DNA of 46,348 nt, from contig CATLIG010000017.1 of assembly GCA_949948985.1 (NCBI GenBank), forward strand, positions 1 through 46,348, written 5' to 3'. How positions within the stretch are numbered: position 1 is the first letter of the stretch; each line of letters opens with the position of its first letter. The position numbers and the translations under genes are program-made. This DNA comes from an uncultured Clostridia bacterium. Lineage in GTDB: Bacteria; Bacillota; Clostridia; Lachnospirales; CAG-274. The notes beneath the pieces were generated by a model. The model ran no database searches. It saw only the letters and a list, made by a program, of their open reading frames with translations, and was not told the DNA's origin. Of the stretch, positions 18,092 through 26,374 are shown in pieces.

Positions 18092-18985
18092 CTAATTCCC
18101 AAAAATATTAACAAGTCTTTTCATAAATCCACGAATACCTGTTTTTTCTGAATCTTGTTCTGTATGAATATCCATAAGATTATAACTTATTTTCTCAATT
18201 GACTTTGTAAATTCACAGTTAGGAAAACATATTGTGGCGGGTTGTTGATGTTTTACCGCTTTTACCAAAAACTTATCATAAGGTATATATCCAAGATTCT
18301 GTAGCGGAATTCCTAAAAATTTAGAAGAAGCCCTTGATATTTTATTAAATATTTCATCGCCTTCTTCCTCATCATCAACCCTGTTAACAACAACTTTAAA
18401 ATCCGGTGTAGTTCCATGATTTTCTTCTTTAATAGTCTTTATAAGCGCATAAGCGTCAGTAACAGACGTAGGTTCAGGTGTTGTCACAATAATTGTCTCG
18501 TCAGATGCTTTTATAAAATTAACAACTGACCTTGAAATCCCCGCCCCTGTATCTATAATAATTATGTCTGAAATCGCATCAAGATAAGAAAAATTATTAA
18601 TAAAATAGTTAAGCTGTTTTTCCGTAATATTTGAAAGTTCTTTAAGTCCTGAACCGCCTGAAATAAATTTAATTCCCATAGGTCCGTCTGTCAGAACCTC
18701 CTCAACATCTCTTTCACCTCTGAGAACATCTGCAAGATTGTACTTAGGCAAAATCCCAAAAAGTACCTCTATATTGGCCAATCCAAAATCAGCGTCAATA
18801 ATAACAACTTTTTTATTAAATTTACTGAACTGAATGGCAAGATTGAGAGAAAAATTAGTTTTTCCAACTCCTCCCTTTCCGCTCGTAACCGTAATAACTC
18901 TTGAAGAAAGTTCAATTTTTTTGTTTCTTTGTTCAAGATTATTTTTGTTTATTAAATTTCTCAGATTATCAGCTTGATCCAACAT
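18092..18985 (-). CDS. flhG: MinD/ParA-type ATPase FlhG (YlxH)
   Basis: 297 aa. Controls flagellar number and position with FlhF and activates FlhF GTPase activity. The deviant Walker A TVTSGKGGVGKTNFSLNLA (KGGVGKT at 37-43) marks the MinD/ParA class, followed by VVIIDADFGLANIEVLFG and the switch DIIIIDTGAGIS. The N-terminal segment MLDQADNLRNLINKNN is the usual FlhF-activating helix with the DQA core. It follows flhF by 5 bases. Confidence 0.96.
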   Translation of the reverse strand: MLDQADNLRNLINKNNLEQRNKKIELSSRVITVTSGKGGVGKTNFSLNLAIQFSKFNKKVVIIDADFGLANIEVLFGILPKYNLADVLRGERDVEEVLTDGPMGIKFISGGSGLKELSNITEKQLNYFINNFSYLDAISDIIIIDTGAGISRSVVNFIKASDETIIVTTPEPTSVTDAYALIKTIKEENHGTTPDFKVVVNRVDDEEEGDEIFNKISRASSKFLGIPLQNLGYIPYDKFLVKAVKHQQPATICFPNCEFTKSIEKISYNLMDIHTEQDSEKTGIRGFMKRLVNIFGN

Positions 18986-18990
18986 AATAT

Positions 18991-20184
18991 TTACCTACTT
19001 CCCAATAAATCTCTCGCAATTTTTTCAGGTCTAATAATATCAATATCATCAGGGACATTCTGTCCGTTTGTAGCATAAGAAATTTCTTTTCCCGTTTCAT
19101 AACAAATATTTAAAACTGATCCGAGACATGAAGTTTCGTCAAGTTTAGTAAATATAATTTTAAAATCGGATATTTTTGAATACGCTTCAATTATACTAAG
19201 CAAATCATCATATTTTGTGGTAATACTAAGAACAAGATATACTTCCGCGTCAGGTATAACATCTAAAAATGATTTAAGTTCATTAAGATTTTCCAAATTT
19301 TTATGAGAACGACCTGCCGTATCAATAAAAATCACATCATTAATAACTTTAAACTCATTTATTTTTTCAATTATATCGTCACAGTTGTAAACAACCCCAA
19401 CTTCAGAATCAAGTATATCAGCATAAGTTTTTAGTTGTTCCACAGCGGCAATTCTATATGTATCCGCTGTAATAAACCCAACATTCAGCTTATCATTAAA
19501 AATAAACTGAGATGAAAGTTTTGCGATAGTTGTTGTTTTTCCAACACCTGTAGGTCCAATAAAAACAACATTTTTAGCGTAATTCTTTTCTGTCTTATGA
19601 ACCTTTAAAACTTTTGGCTCACCCAAAATACTTATAATTCTATTATACACTACTTTTACAATTAAGTTAATATCTAAATTATCTAAATCCTCAATATTTT
19701 CAACATCTTGCAGCAAAATTTCCGTAATTTTAGCGGAAACTCCTTGAGAAATAAGTTTTTCATAAAAAAACTGAAGCATAGCGTTATCATATTTACGCGG
19801 TCCATCGACAGTATGTGAGGAAACTGTCAATTTCTGCATAACCTGCTTAAGCAGTATTTCTGTATCGCTCAGTTTCTTTTCAAGTTCGTTTATGGTTTCC
19901 TGTTGCTGAGCAATTTTCTTTATATCCTGAGATGATTTCTCAATCAACTTTTTGTTAAAAGAATCTTTCTCAGTTTTATCTTCCTTTTCACTTTTTTGTT
20001 CTTTTATAACAGGCTTATCTTCATAAGCCGCGGTGACTTCCACTTTAGCTTTTCTAAAAAAAGCAAATAATCCTTTTGGCTGAGTTTTTTTTATATTTAA
20101 AATTATGGCATCCATTCCAAGCTCATTTTTAACCATTTCTATAGCCTGTTGCTCGGTAGTAGCCTCATATTTTTTCATTTTCAT
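18991..20184 (-). CDS. flhF: SRP-type GTPase FlhF
   Basis: 397 aa. A signal-recognition-particle family GTPase that marks the site of flagellar assembly. The N-terminal MKKYEATTEQQAIEMVKNELGMDAIILNIKK is the family start; residues 60-125 are a charged linker; then come the N domain and the G domain with FIGPTGVGKTTTIAKL (P-loop 210-218), ADTYRIAAVEQL, DTAGRS, and TKLDET. Its start codon overlaps the flhA stop codon by four bases (ATGA), indicating translational coupling. Confidence 0.97.
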   Translation of the reverse strand: MKMKKYEATTEQQAIEMVKNELGMDAIILNIKKTQPKGLFAFFRKAKVEVTAAYEDKPVIKEQKSEKEDKTEKDSFNKKLIEKSSQDIKKIAQQQETINELEKKLSDTEILLKQVMQKLTVSSHTVDGPRKYDNAMLQFFYEKLISQGVSAKITEILLQDVENIEDLDNLDINLIVKVVYNRIISILGEPKVLKVHKTEKNYAKNVVFIGPTGVGKTTTIAKLSSQFIFNDKLNVGFITADTYRIAAVEQLKTYADILDSEVGVVYNCDDIIEKINEFKVINDVIFIDTAGRSHKNLENLNELKSFLDVIPDAEVYLVLSITTKYDDLLSIIEAYSKISDFKIIFTKLDETSCLGSVLNICYETGKEISYATNGQNVPDDIDIIRPEKIARDLLGSR

Positions 20185-22217
20185 GCTATACCCACCATTC
20201 CAATAGACTGAATTTCAGCAGTCGGTTCAATTTCATTAAACGATAAAACAACCAAATCAGGTGCGACCTGTTCAACAAGTCTTTTAAAATAAATTCTCAC
20301 AATGGGTGATGTAAGAATTATAGGCTGAAGGCCAAGAGAAGTAAGCTTGGAAATTTCTTTATTAAGACTGGCAAAAATCTGCTGAGTTCTTTCAGGATCC
20401 ATAGAAATGTAAGAACCATGTTCTGTTTGCTGAACACTGTCTCTTATTTCCTGTTCAATCTGAGGATCTAAAGTAATAACTTTATTATTAAACTCTTCTC
20501 CAAAATATTTCTGAGAAATTGATCGTCTTAAAGACTGCCTTACATATTCCGTAAGCATATCAGTATCCCTTGTAAGCTGCGAATAATCAGCAAGAGTTTC
20601 AAGTATAGTAACCAAATCCCTTATAGAAACACCCTCGTTTAAAAGATTCGCTAAAACTTTCTGAACATCACCTATAGACATTTGCTTAGGAATAAGTTCC
20701 TCAACTAAAACAGGATGATTTTCTTTGATATTATCAACAAGATTTTGAACATCTTGTCGACTAAGAAGCTCATGAAGATTATTTCTTATAATCTCTGTAA
20801 GATGCGTGGCAATAATAGCTGGCGGGTCAACAACCGTATATCCAAACGCCTCCGCACGTTCTCTCTGAGATTCTGAAATCCAAAGGGCCGGAAGTCCAAG
20901 ATATGGCTCAACTGTTTCAATGCCGTCTATTTCTTCCTCAACATATCCGGGATTCATCGCCATATAGTGGTCAAACATTATCTCACCTCCGGCAACGTCA
21001 ACACCTTTGATTAAAATTCTATACTGATTAGGACTAAGCTTAATATCATCTCTAAGACGAATAACAGGAACAACGGCTCCAAGTTCAAGGGCAATCTGAC
21101 GCCTAATCATAACAACTCGGTCAAGCAAGTCACCTCCCTGATTATTGTCGACAAGAGGAATAAGACCATACCCAAATATAAGTAAAATCGGGTCGACATT
21201 CAAAAGAGAGATAACATTTTCAGGTTTTCTGATTTCTTCCACCTCCGAATCATCAGTCGTAATTTCAGTCTGAATAGCGGCCACTTTTTGGGCCCTATCC
21301 ATAGCGTATCCGCAGTATAAAAGCAAAATTCCGAAAGGAAAGAAAAAATACATAGGCAAAGGAGTAAAAACACCCAAAAACATCATAACAATACCTGAAA
21401 TATACAATGTAATAGGTTTAGAAAAAAGCTGCCCCGCAACCTGACCACTTATATTTGTATCCTCAGTAGCTTTTGTAACCAACACACCTGTAGCTGTAGA
21501 TATCATAAGTGCGGGAATCTGACCAACCAAACCGTCACCAATAGTCATAAGAGTAAATTTTGATGCCGCTTCTCCAAATGGCAATCCCATACTAAGCATA
21601 CCTATTGAAATACCGCCAATTAAATTTATAAATGTAATCAAAATACCGGCAATAGCGTCTCCTTTGACAAATTTTGTAGCACCATCCATAGAACCGAAGA
21701 AACTGGACTCATCCTGTATTTCTTTTCGCCTTGCCTTAGCTTCATCTTCAGTAATAAGACCTGTATTAAGGTCAGCATCAATAGCCATCTGTTTACCCGG
21801 CATAGCGTCAAGAGTAAAACGTGCCGTTACTTCGGCAACTCTGTCAGAACCCTTGGTAATAACCATAAAATTAACAATAACAATAATAGCGAATATAATA
21901 ATACCTACTGTCATATCTCCGCCCGCAACGAAATTACCAAAAGTATTTACAACCTCACCGGCATACCCCTGTCCAAGAATAAGACGGGTAGAACATATAT
22001 TAAGAGCGATTCTAAATAACGTTGTAATCAAAAGAAGTGTTGGAAACATTGACATTTCAAGTGATTTTTTAGAGTATATCGCATTCATTAAAATAAGCAA
22101 TGAAAAAAATATATTCAACATAAATAAAAAGTCCAAAAGTCCTGCAGGAGGTGGAACTAATATAATAAGAACAATTGCAACAATAAATACTCCAAGAAGC
22201 ATTTCGCGAATTTTCAT
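20181..22217 (-). CDS. flhA: Flagellar export gate protein FlhA
   Basis: 678 aa. Main subunit of the type III export gate. The N-terminal half is membranous with about eight helices; the cytoplasmic loop ARFTLDAMPGKQMAIDADLNTG is the FHIPEP family signature. The C-terminal half is the nonameric cytoplasmic domain that docks chaperone-substrate complexes. The length is typical. It is separated from flhB by 285 bases, the largest gap in this part of the operon, with its own promoter candidate. Confidence 0.98.
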   Translation of the reverse strand: MKIREMLLGVFIVAIVLIILVPPPAGLLDFLFMLNIFFSLLILMNAIYSKKSLEMSMFPTLLLITTLFRIALNICSTRLILGQGYAGEVVNTFGNFVAGGDMTVGIIIFAIIVIVNFMVITKGSDRVAEVTARFTLDAMPGKQMAIDADLNTGLITEDEAKARRKEIQDESSFFGSMDGATKFVKGDAIAGILITFINLIGGISIGMLSMGLPFGEAASKFTLMTIGDGLVGQIPALMISTATGVLVTKATEDTNISGQVAGQLFSKPITLYISGIVMMFLGVFTPLPMYFFFPFGILLLYCGYAMDRAQKVAAIQTEITTDDSEVEEIRKPENVISLLNVDPILLIFGYGLIPLVDNNQGGDLLDRVVMIRRQIALELGAVVPVIRLRDDIKLSPNQYRILIKGVDVAGGEIMFDHYMAMNPGYVEEEIDGIETVEPYLGLPALWISESQRERAEAFGYTVVDPPAIIATHLTEIIRNNLHELLSRQDVQNLVDNIKENHPVLVEELIPKQMSIGDVQKVLANLLNEGVSIRDLVTILETLADYSQLTRDTDMLTEYVRQSLRRSISQKYFGEEFNNKVITLDPQIEQEIRDSVQQTEHGSYISMDPERTQQIFASLNKEISKLTSLGLQPIILTSPIVRIYFKRLVEQVAPDLVVLSFNEIEPTAEIQSIGMVGIA

Positions 22218-22241
22218 ATTAAAACTCCTTTTCTTTTTAAT

Positions 22242-22285
22242 AAACTGCTTCGCAGGTATTTTGAACAGTTTGTCAAAGACCTGTT
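22242..22285 (-). promoter_or_regulatory. Structured leader of flhA with competing hairpins
   Basis: Between the promoter candidate and the flhA ribosome binding site several inverted repeats overlap: CTGC-ttc-GCAG (22245-22255), AAACTG with CAGTTT (22242-22247/22266-22271), CAGGT with ACCTG (22253-22257/22279-22283) and AACAG with CTGTT. Some use the same bases and cannot form together. No T-tract follows, so this is not a plain terminator. A regulatory role is only a possibility. Confidence 0.35.
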
Positions 22286-22321
22286 TGTAATTAAATACTG
22301 AACTAGTTTTTTCAATATTTA

Positions 22322-22350
22322 ATTATATCATAGTAAACAAAAAATAGCAA
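22322..22350 (-). promoter_or_regulatory. Sigma-A-like promoter upstream of flhA
   Basis: On the minus strand: TTGCTA (-35, 22345-22350), a 17-base spacer, then TATAAT (-10, 22322-22327) preceded by TGA, giving a full extended -10 TGnTATAAT. The predicted start is near 22315, leaving a leader of about 100 bases before flhA. It lies inside the operon, so it would serve flhA and the regulators downstream. Confidence 0.65.
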
Positions 22351-22502
22351 ATAATATATAGTGATTTGTAAAATTTTCAATAAAAAACAATAAAAAAATT
22401 CTTTGATATATCAAATTTGTCAAAATTTAGTTGTTCATTCTTTTATTGTTTCAATATAGATTAATAAATTTTTAATAAACTTACATAAAAATATATTTTA
22501 AT

Positions 22503-23618
22503 TTAATTTAGTTTCTTATTTTTAAGACTATAAACAAAAGCAAGGACATCCGCGACAGCCTGATACAATTCAGGTGGAATTTGATTTCCAACATCAACTG
22601 TATTATACAAAGCTCTTGCTAAAGGTCGATTTTCTACAATTTCAACATCATTATCTTTAGCGATTTCCTTAATACGTCTTGCCAAATGGTCTACTCCCTT
22701 TGCAAGAACAATGGGAGCATCTGCTTTTTCTTTGTCATATTTAAGTGCAACAGCATAATGAGTAGGATTTGTAATGATTACGTCCGCATCCGGAACCTGT
22801 TGCATCATACGTCGCATAGAAGCCTGACGCATTTTCTGTTTTATTTGACCTTTAACCTGAGGGTCACCTTCAATATTTTTATATTCATCCTTAACTTCTT
22901 GCTTACTCATTTTTAATTTTCTAAGATGAGATATTTTTTGGTAGGCAAAATCTGCTACAGCGATTACAATAAAATAACAACCTACCTTTATCCCTAAATC
23001 TATACATAATTCTCCCACATATATAAATGCTTTTGACACATTCATAAACGTAATAGTTTTTATAATAGGAATTTCATCAACAATTCCTGTATAAACAACA
23101 TATAAAACAAAAATTAACTTTAAAAGAGATTTAGCAAATTCAACAAGTGACCTCACTGAAAATATTCTTTTAAGCCCCTTTAAAGGGTTCAACTTTCCAA
23201 AACTTGGTTTTAAAGGCTCCAAAGTAGGATGCCATCCAACCTGTATAACATTTGTAATAACACCTAAAACAACTATAATAGCGAATATAGGCAGACAAAT
23301 AAGAAAAATCTTTAAAAGTATATATAGTATAAGTTCAACAACATATTGTTTTTCAAAAATTTTATCAATATCCTCAATAAGAGAAAAATTATGAACAGCT
23401 ATTTCCGCCGAACCATCATACATATATCCAGCAAAAATTTTAATTGAAAGAAAACCAAAAATAAACAATATAGCGGTTGCGATTTCCTTACTCATCGCAA
23501 CCTGACCGCTGCTCCTTGCTTTTTCAAGTTTTTTAGGAGTAGGTTTTTCTGTTTTCTCACCCTCAAAAAAATGTAGATTTATATCAATATAAAATTTTCT
23601 TTTATTCTTTAAACTCAT
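22503..23618 (-). CDS. flhB: Flagellar export switch protein FlhB
   Basis: 371 aa. Controls the switch of export specificity from rod/hook to filament. A short N-terminal extension precedes FFEGEKTEKPTPKKLEKARSSGQVAMSKE, the family start. Four membrane segments follow, then the cytoplasmic domain with the autocleavage site NPTHYAVALKY (cleavage after N284). Its start overlaps the fliR stop codon by four bases (ATGA). It is not fused to FliR, unlike in some Clostridia. Confidence 0.97.
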   Translation of the reverse strand: MSLKNKRKFYIDINLHFFEGEKTEKPTPKKLEKARSSGQVAMSKEIATAILFIFGFLSIKIFAGYMYDGSAEIAVHNFSLIEDIDKIFEKQYVVELILYILLKIFLICLPIFAIIVVLGVITNVIQVGWHPTLEPLKPSFGKLNPLKGLKRIFSVRSLVEFAKSLLKLIFVLYVVYTGIVDEIPIIKTITFMNVSKAFIYVGELCIDLGIKVGCYFIVIAVADFAYQKISHLRKLKMSKQEVKDEYKNIEGDPQVKGQIKQKMRQASMRRMMQQVPDADVIITNPTHYAVALKYDKEKADAPIVLAKGVDHLARRIKEIAKDNDVEIVENRPLARALYNTVDVGNQIPPELYQAVADVLAFVYSLKNKKLN

Positions 23619-24418
23619 GGCATCATAACCTTTATCACATTAAGTACAGCATCCGAAATCTCCTGATAAAAAATATTCGAGATACCGGTAAGTATAGGAG
23701 ATACAATCATAATTGTAACTAATCCTATAAAAACTTTGGCAGGCATACCAACAACAAATACATTCATTTGCGGAACTGTTTTTATAAGAATACCCAAAAC
23801 CAAATCTATAATTAAAATAATAGCAATAACAGGCAAAGCAATAGAAAACCCTATTGCAAAAAAATCAACCGCAAGACCAAGCAAAACCGTCATTAGTTTG
23901 CCATTCATAAATACTTGAGCTGAGCCAATGGGAATAGCCCTATAGCTGTAAAACAACGATTTTATGATAAAATGATGTCCATTTGTAACTATTAATAATG
24001 TACATAAAACAAAATAATATAAATTACCTGAAATAGGAACTTGTTCTTGAGTAACAGGGTCAAATACACTTACCATAGAAAAACCAATTTGCTGATCAGT
24101 AAAATGTCCTGCCAAATAAGATATATTAAGAACAAGATAAACTACAAATCCAATAGTAATTCCTACCATAAACTCTTTAATCATCAAAAAGGCATAACCA
24201 TAAACATTATCATCATAATTAATATCAGATATATTTCCAGAATAAAACACTATACCGGTTAAAGCAAGTGAAAATCCAATCCTTGCGACAGTTGGAATAT
24301 GCCTTCCTCCAATAAGAGGTGTTATAATAATAGTTCCAAAAATCCTTATAAAAATAAGAATAAATACATCCGCACTTGAAAAAATCTCAACTAGAGCAGC
24401 AGCATTTGAAGACCCCAT
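23615..24418 (-). CDS. fliR: Flagellar export gate protein FliR
   Basis: 267 aa, the usual length. A polytopic membrane subunit that, with FliP and FliQ, forms the export channel. Characteristic segments are FIRIFGTIIITPLIGGRHIPTVARIGFSLAL and LAGHFTDQQIGFSMVSVFDPVTQEQVPISGNLYYF. GAGG lies upstream of the ATG. It follows fliQ by 15 bases. Confidence 0.97.
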   Translation of the reverse strand: MGSSNAAALVEIFSSADVFILIFIRIFGTIIITPLIGGRHIPTVARIGFSLALTGIVFYSGNISDINYDDNVYGYAFLMIKEFMVGITIGFVVYLVLNISYLAGHFTDQQIGFSMVSVFDPVTQEQVPISGNLYYFVLCTLLIVTNGHHFIIKSLFYSYRAIPIGSAQVFMNGKLMTVLLGLAVDFFAIGFSIALPVIAIILIIDLVLGILIKTVPQMNVFVVGMPAKVFIGLVTIMIVSPILTGISNIFYQEISDAVLNVIKVMMP

Positions 24419-24433
24419 AAAATGCCTCTTTTC

Positions 24434-24703
24434 TTACTGTATAAATTTCGAAAAATCCGAGTACAGATTTAAAAACAAGTCTTGAAGCGTAGTAAGCATA
24501 AATGCTCCAAAAATAATAAGTGAAATAAAAATAGCTAAAATTTTTGCGATAAACGCAAGAGTCTGTTCATTAATTGATGTCACTGTCTGAAAAATACTTA
24601 CAATAAGTCCTATAATAAGCCCCATAAGTAAAGGCGGTGCGGAAGCATAAAGAATTGCTTTCAAGGTTTCCTGTACGACAGTAATAACCATATCCTGTGA
24701 CAT
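24434..24703 (-). CDS. fliQ: Flagellar export gate protein FliQ
   Basis: 89 aa with two membrane helices, the family size. SAPPLLMGLIIGLIVSIFQTVTSINEQTLAFIAKI is the conserved core. It assembles around FliP-FliR in the export gate. It follows fliP by 14 bases, in the conserved fliO-P-Q-R order. Confidence 0.97.
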   Translation of the reverse strand: MSQDMVITVVQETLKAILYASAPPLLMGLIIGLIVSIFQTVTSINEQTLAFIAKILAIFISLIIFGAFMLTTLQDLFLNLYSDFSKFIQ

Positions 24704-24717
24704 TTACACTCACCCCT

Positions 24718-25497
24718 TTACCTAAATGTTTTCATAAGATTGCTTATAACTAAATTCCAACCATCAACCATAATAAACAATAATAATTTAAATGGTGCCG
24801 ATATAAGCGCGGGAGGAAGCATCATCATACCCATAGCCATTAAAGTTGAGGCAACCACCATATCAATAGCGATAAAAGGTATATATAATACAAATCCAAT
24901 TTTAAAACCTTTAGTTATTTCTCCAAGTATAAATGCGGGAATAAGAACCGAATTTGGAATATCCTCTCTTTTTTCATAAGTAGAATCACCTGAAATATCA
25001 GCAAAAAGTTTAAGGTCTTTATTTTCAACCTGTCTAAACATAAATTCTCTTATAGGGTCCATAGATTTATCAATAAATTCTTCCTGACTAATCTGACCCT
25101 GAGAATATGGTTCAAAAGCTTCTTCACTTATTTTTGCGATTGTCGGACTCATAATAAAAATCGTAAGAAATAAAGATAAACCGATTAATATTTGGTTAGG
25201 AGGCATTTGCTGTGTACCTAAAGCCGCACGAAGAAAATGAAGCGTAATAACTATCCTTGTAAAAGATGTAAGTAAAATAATAAGGGTAGGAGCTAGAGTT
25301 ATGACTGCAATTAACAGCAAAACCTGTATTGTAGAAGAAGTTGCCTGAGTTCCGCTTTCACCACCAATATTAATATCAATATTAGGTAATGCACCTAATA
25401 TTTCATCACTTGCGAATACAACTGATGAAATAGTCATAACAACACTAAAAATAATAATACTGCAAATAATAAATTTAAATAAATTTCTCTTACGCAT
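24718..25497 (-). CDS. fliP: Flagellar export gate protein FliP
   Basis: 259 aa from the start at 25497 (MRKRNLFKFIICSII), which has GGAG 9 bases upstream. The frame is open for 69 more codons upstream, but that part overlaps fliO in another frame and has no family similarity. The N-terminus looks like a cleavable signal sequence (SVVMTISSVVFASDE). Family signatures are TSFTRIVITLHFLRAALGTQQMPPNQILIGLSLFLT and GFVLYIPFIAIDMVVASTLMAMGMMMLPP. It forms the pore of the export gate. Confidence 0.96.
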   Translation of the reverse strand: MRKRNLFKFIICSIIIFSVVMTISSVVFASDEILGALPNIDINIGGESGTQATSSTIQVLLLIAVITLAPTLIILLTSFTRIVITLHFLRAALGTQQMPPNQILIGLSLFLTIFIMSPTIAKISEEAFEPYSQGQISQEEFIDKSMDPIREFMFRQVENKDLKLFADISGDSTYEKREDIPNSVLIPAFILGEITKGFKIGFVLYIPFIAIDMVVASTLMAMGMMMLPPALISAPFKLLLFIMVDGWNLVISNLMKTFR

Positions 25498-25531
25498 AAA
25501 ATTTCGCTCCAATTTATTTTTATCATCTAAA

Positions 25532-25969
25532 TCACTTTTCACTTTTTCCATCACTATTTTTTTCATTATTGTTTGTCTTAAATTTTTTAAAACAATCCTG
25601 AAAATATTTTTCAAAAGGAAAACTGACTTTATCAGATGAATTTTCCGGAATATCAATATCACAAATTTCAGTAAGATAAGTGATATTCTCTTTTGAAACC
25701 CCAATTAAAAAATATTTTTCTCCAACTCTTATAAGCTGAACAGAATTACTTCCTCCAACAGGCATACTTGAAATCAATTTCATAAAACCATTTTTTCTTG
25801 CTCCCATTCTTACAGAAGCAATCCACTTTGTACAAAAATAAGCAAGAAACAATATTATCCCAAAAACAATAATCAAGAGAAAAAACTGGCCTATCATCCC
25901 AAATGTTGAAGACCAGTCGCTCTCACTATCTATTTGAGACTGTAAATAAATTATGTAATTTAACGGCAT
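25532..25969 (-). CDS. fliO: Flagellar export assembly protein FliO/FliZ
   Basis: 145 aa. One membrane helix (MIGQFFLLIIVFGIILFLAYFC) is followed by KWIASVRMGARKNGFMKLISSMPVGGSNSVQLIRVGEKYFLIGVSKENITYL, the conserved FliO pattern, and then a hydrophilic acidic/basic tail. In other bacteria it helps FliP assemble. It lies between cheY and fliP, as in Bacillus. Sequence conservation in this family is weak, so position adds to the call. Confidence 0.88.
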   Translation of the reverse strand: MPLNYIIYLQSQIDSESDWSSTFGMIGQFFLLIIVFGIILFLAYFCTKWIASVRMGARKNGFMKLISSMPVGGSNSVQLIRVGEKYFLIGVSKENITYLTEICDIDIPENSSDKVSFPFEKYFQDCFKKFKTNNNEKNSDGKSEK

Positions 25970-25975
25970 AATAAA

Positions 25976-26341
25976 TTATCCTATAACTTTTTTGACAGCT
26001 TCCAAAACTCTGTCAGGCTGAAATGGCTTTACTATAAAATCCCTTGCGCCTGCCTGAATCGACTCAATAACCATTGCCTGTTGTCCCATAGCAGAACACA
26101 TAATAATAAGCGCATTACCATCTTCTGCCTTAATAGCTTTTGCAGCCTGAATACCATCCATTTCAGGCATTGTTATATCCATAATAACAAGAGTTGGTTT
26201 TAATTCTTTGTATTTTTCAAGGGCTTTCGCACCATTCTCAGCCTCACCAACAACATTATAGCCATTTTTAACTAATATATCTTTAAGCATCATTCGCATA
26301 AATGCGGCATCGTCCACCAATAAAATATTTTTGTCTGCCAT
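25976..26341 (-). CDS. cheY: Chemotaxis response regulator CheY
   Basis: 121-aa single receiver domain. The acidic pair is D10-D11, the phospho-acceptor is D55 (VIMDITMPEMDG), the switch Ser is S83 (MCSAMGQ) and the Lys is K105 (FIVKPF). Phosphorylated CheY binds FliM and FliY to change rotation. It lies between fliY and fliO as in the Bacillus fla/che operon. Its kinase CheA is not in the window. A good AAGGAGTG site precedes the start. Confidence 0.96.
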   Translation of the reverse strand: MADKNILLVDDAAFMRMMLKDILVKNGYNVVGEAENGAKALEKYKELKPTLVIMDITMPEMDGIQAAKAIKAEDGNALIIMCSAMGQQAMVIESIQAGARDFIVKPFQPDRVLEAVKKVIG

Positions 26342-26374
26342 TTTTTATTCACTCCTTATATTTATTAAATTATC

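Noticed and set aside
21664-22290. A 208-codon open frame on the plus strand opposite flhA
   Set aside because: It lies fully antisense to a highly conserved gene for most of its length, lacks a family signature, and follows from the codon bias of flhA. Other plus-strand frames (for example 7747-8106, 14975-15325) were rejected for the same reason.
25498-25704. N-terminal extension of FliP by 69 codons
   Set aside because: The extension overlaps fliO in another frame, has no ribosome binding site, and would bury the signal sequence that starts at 25497.
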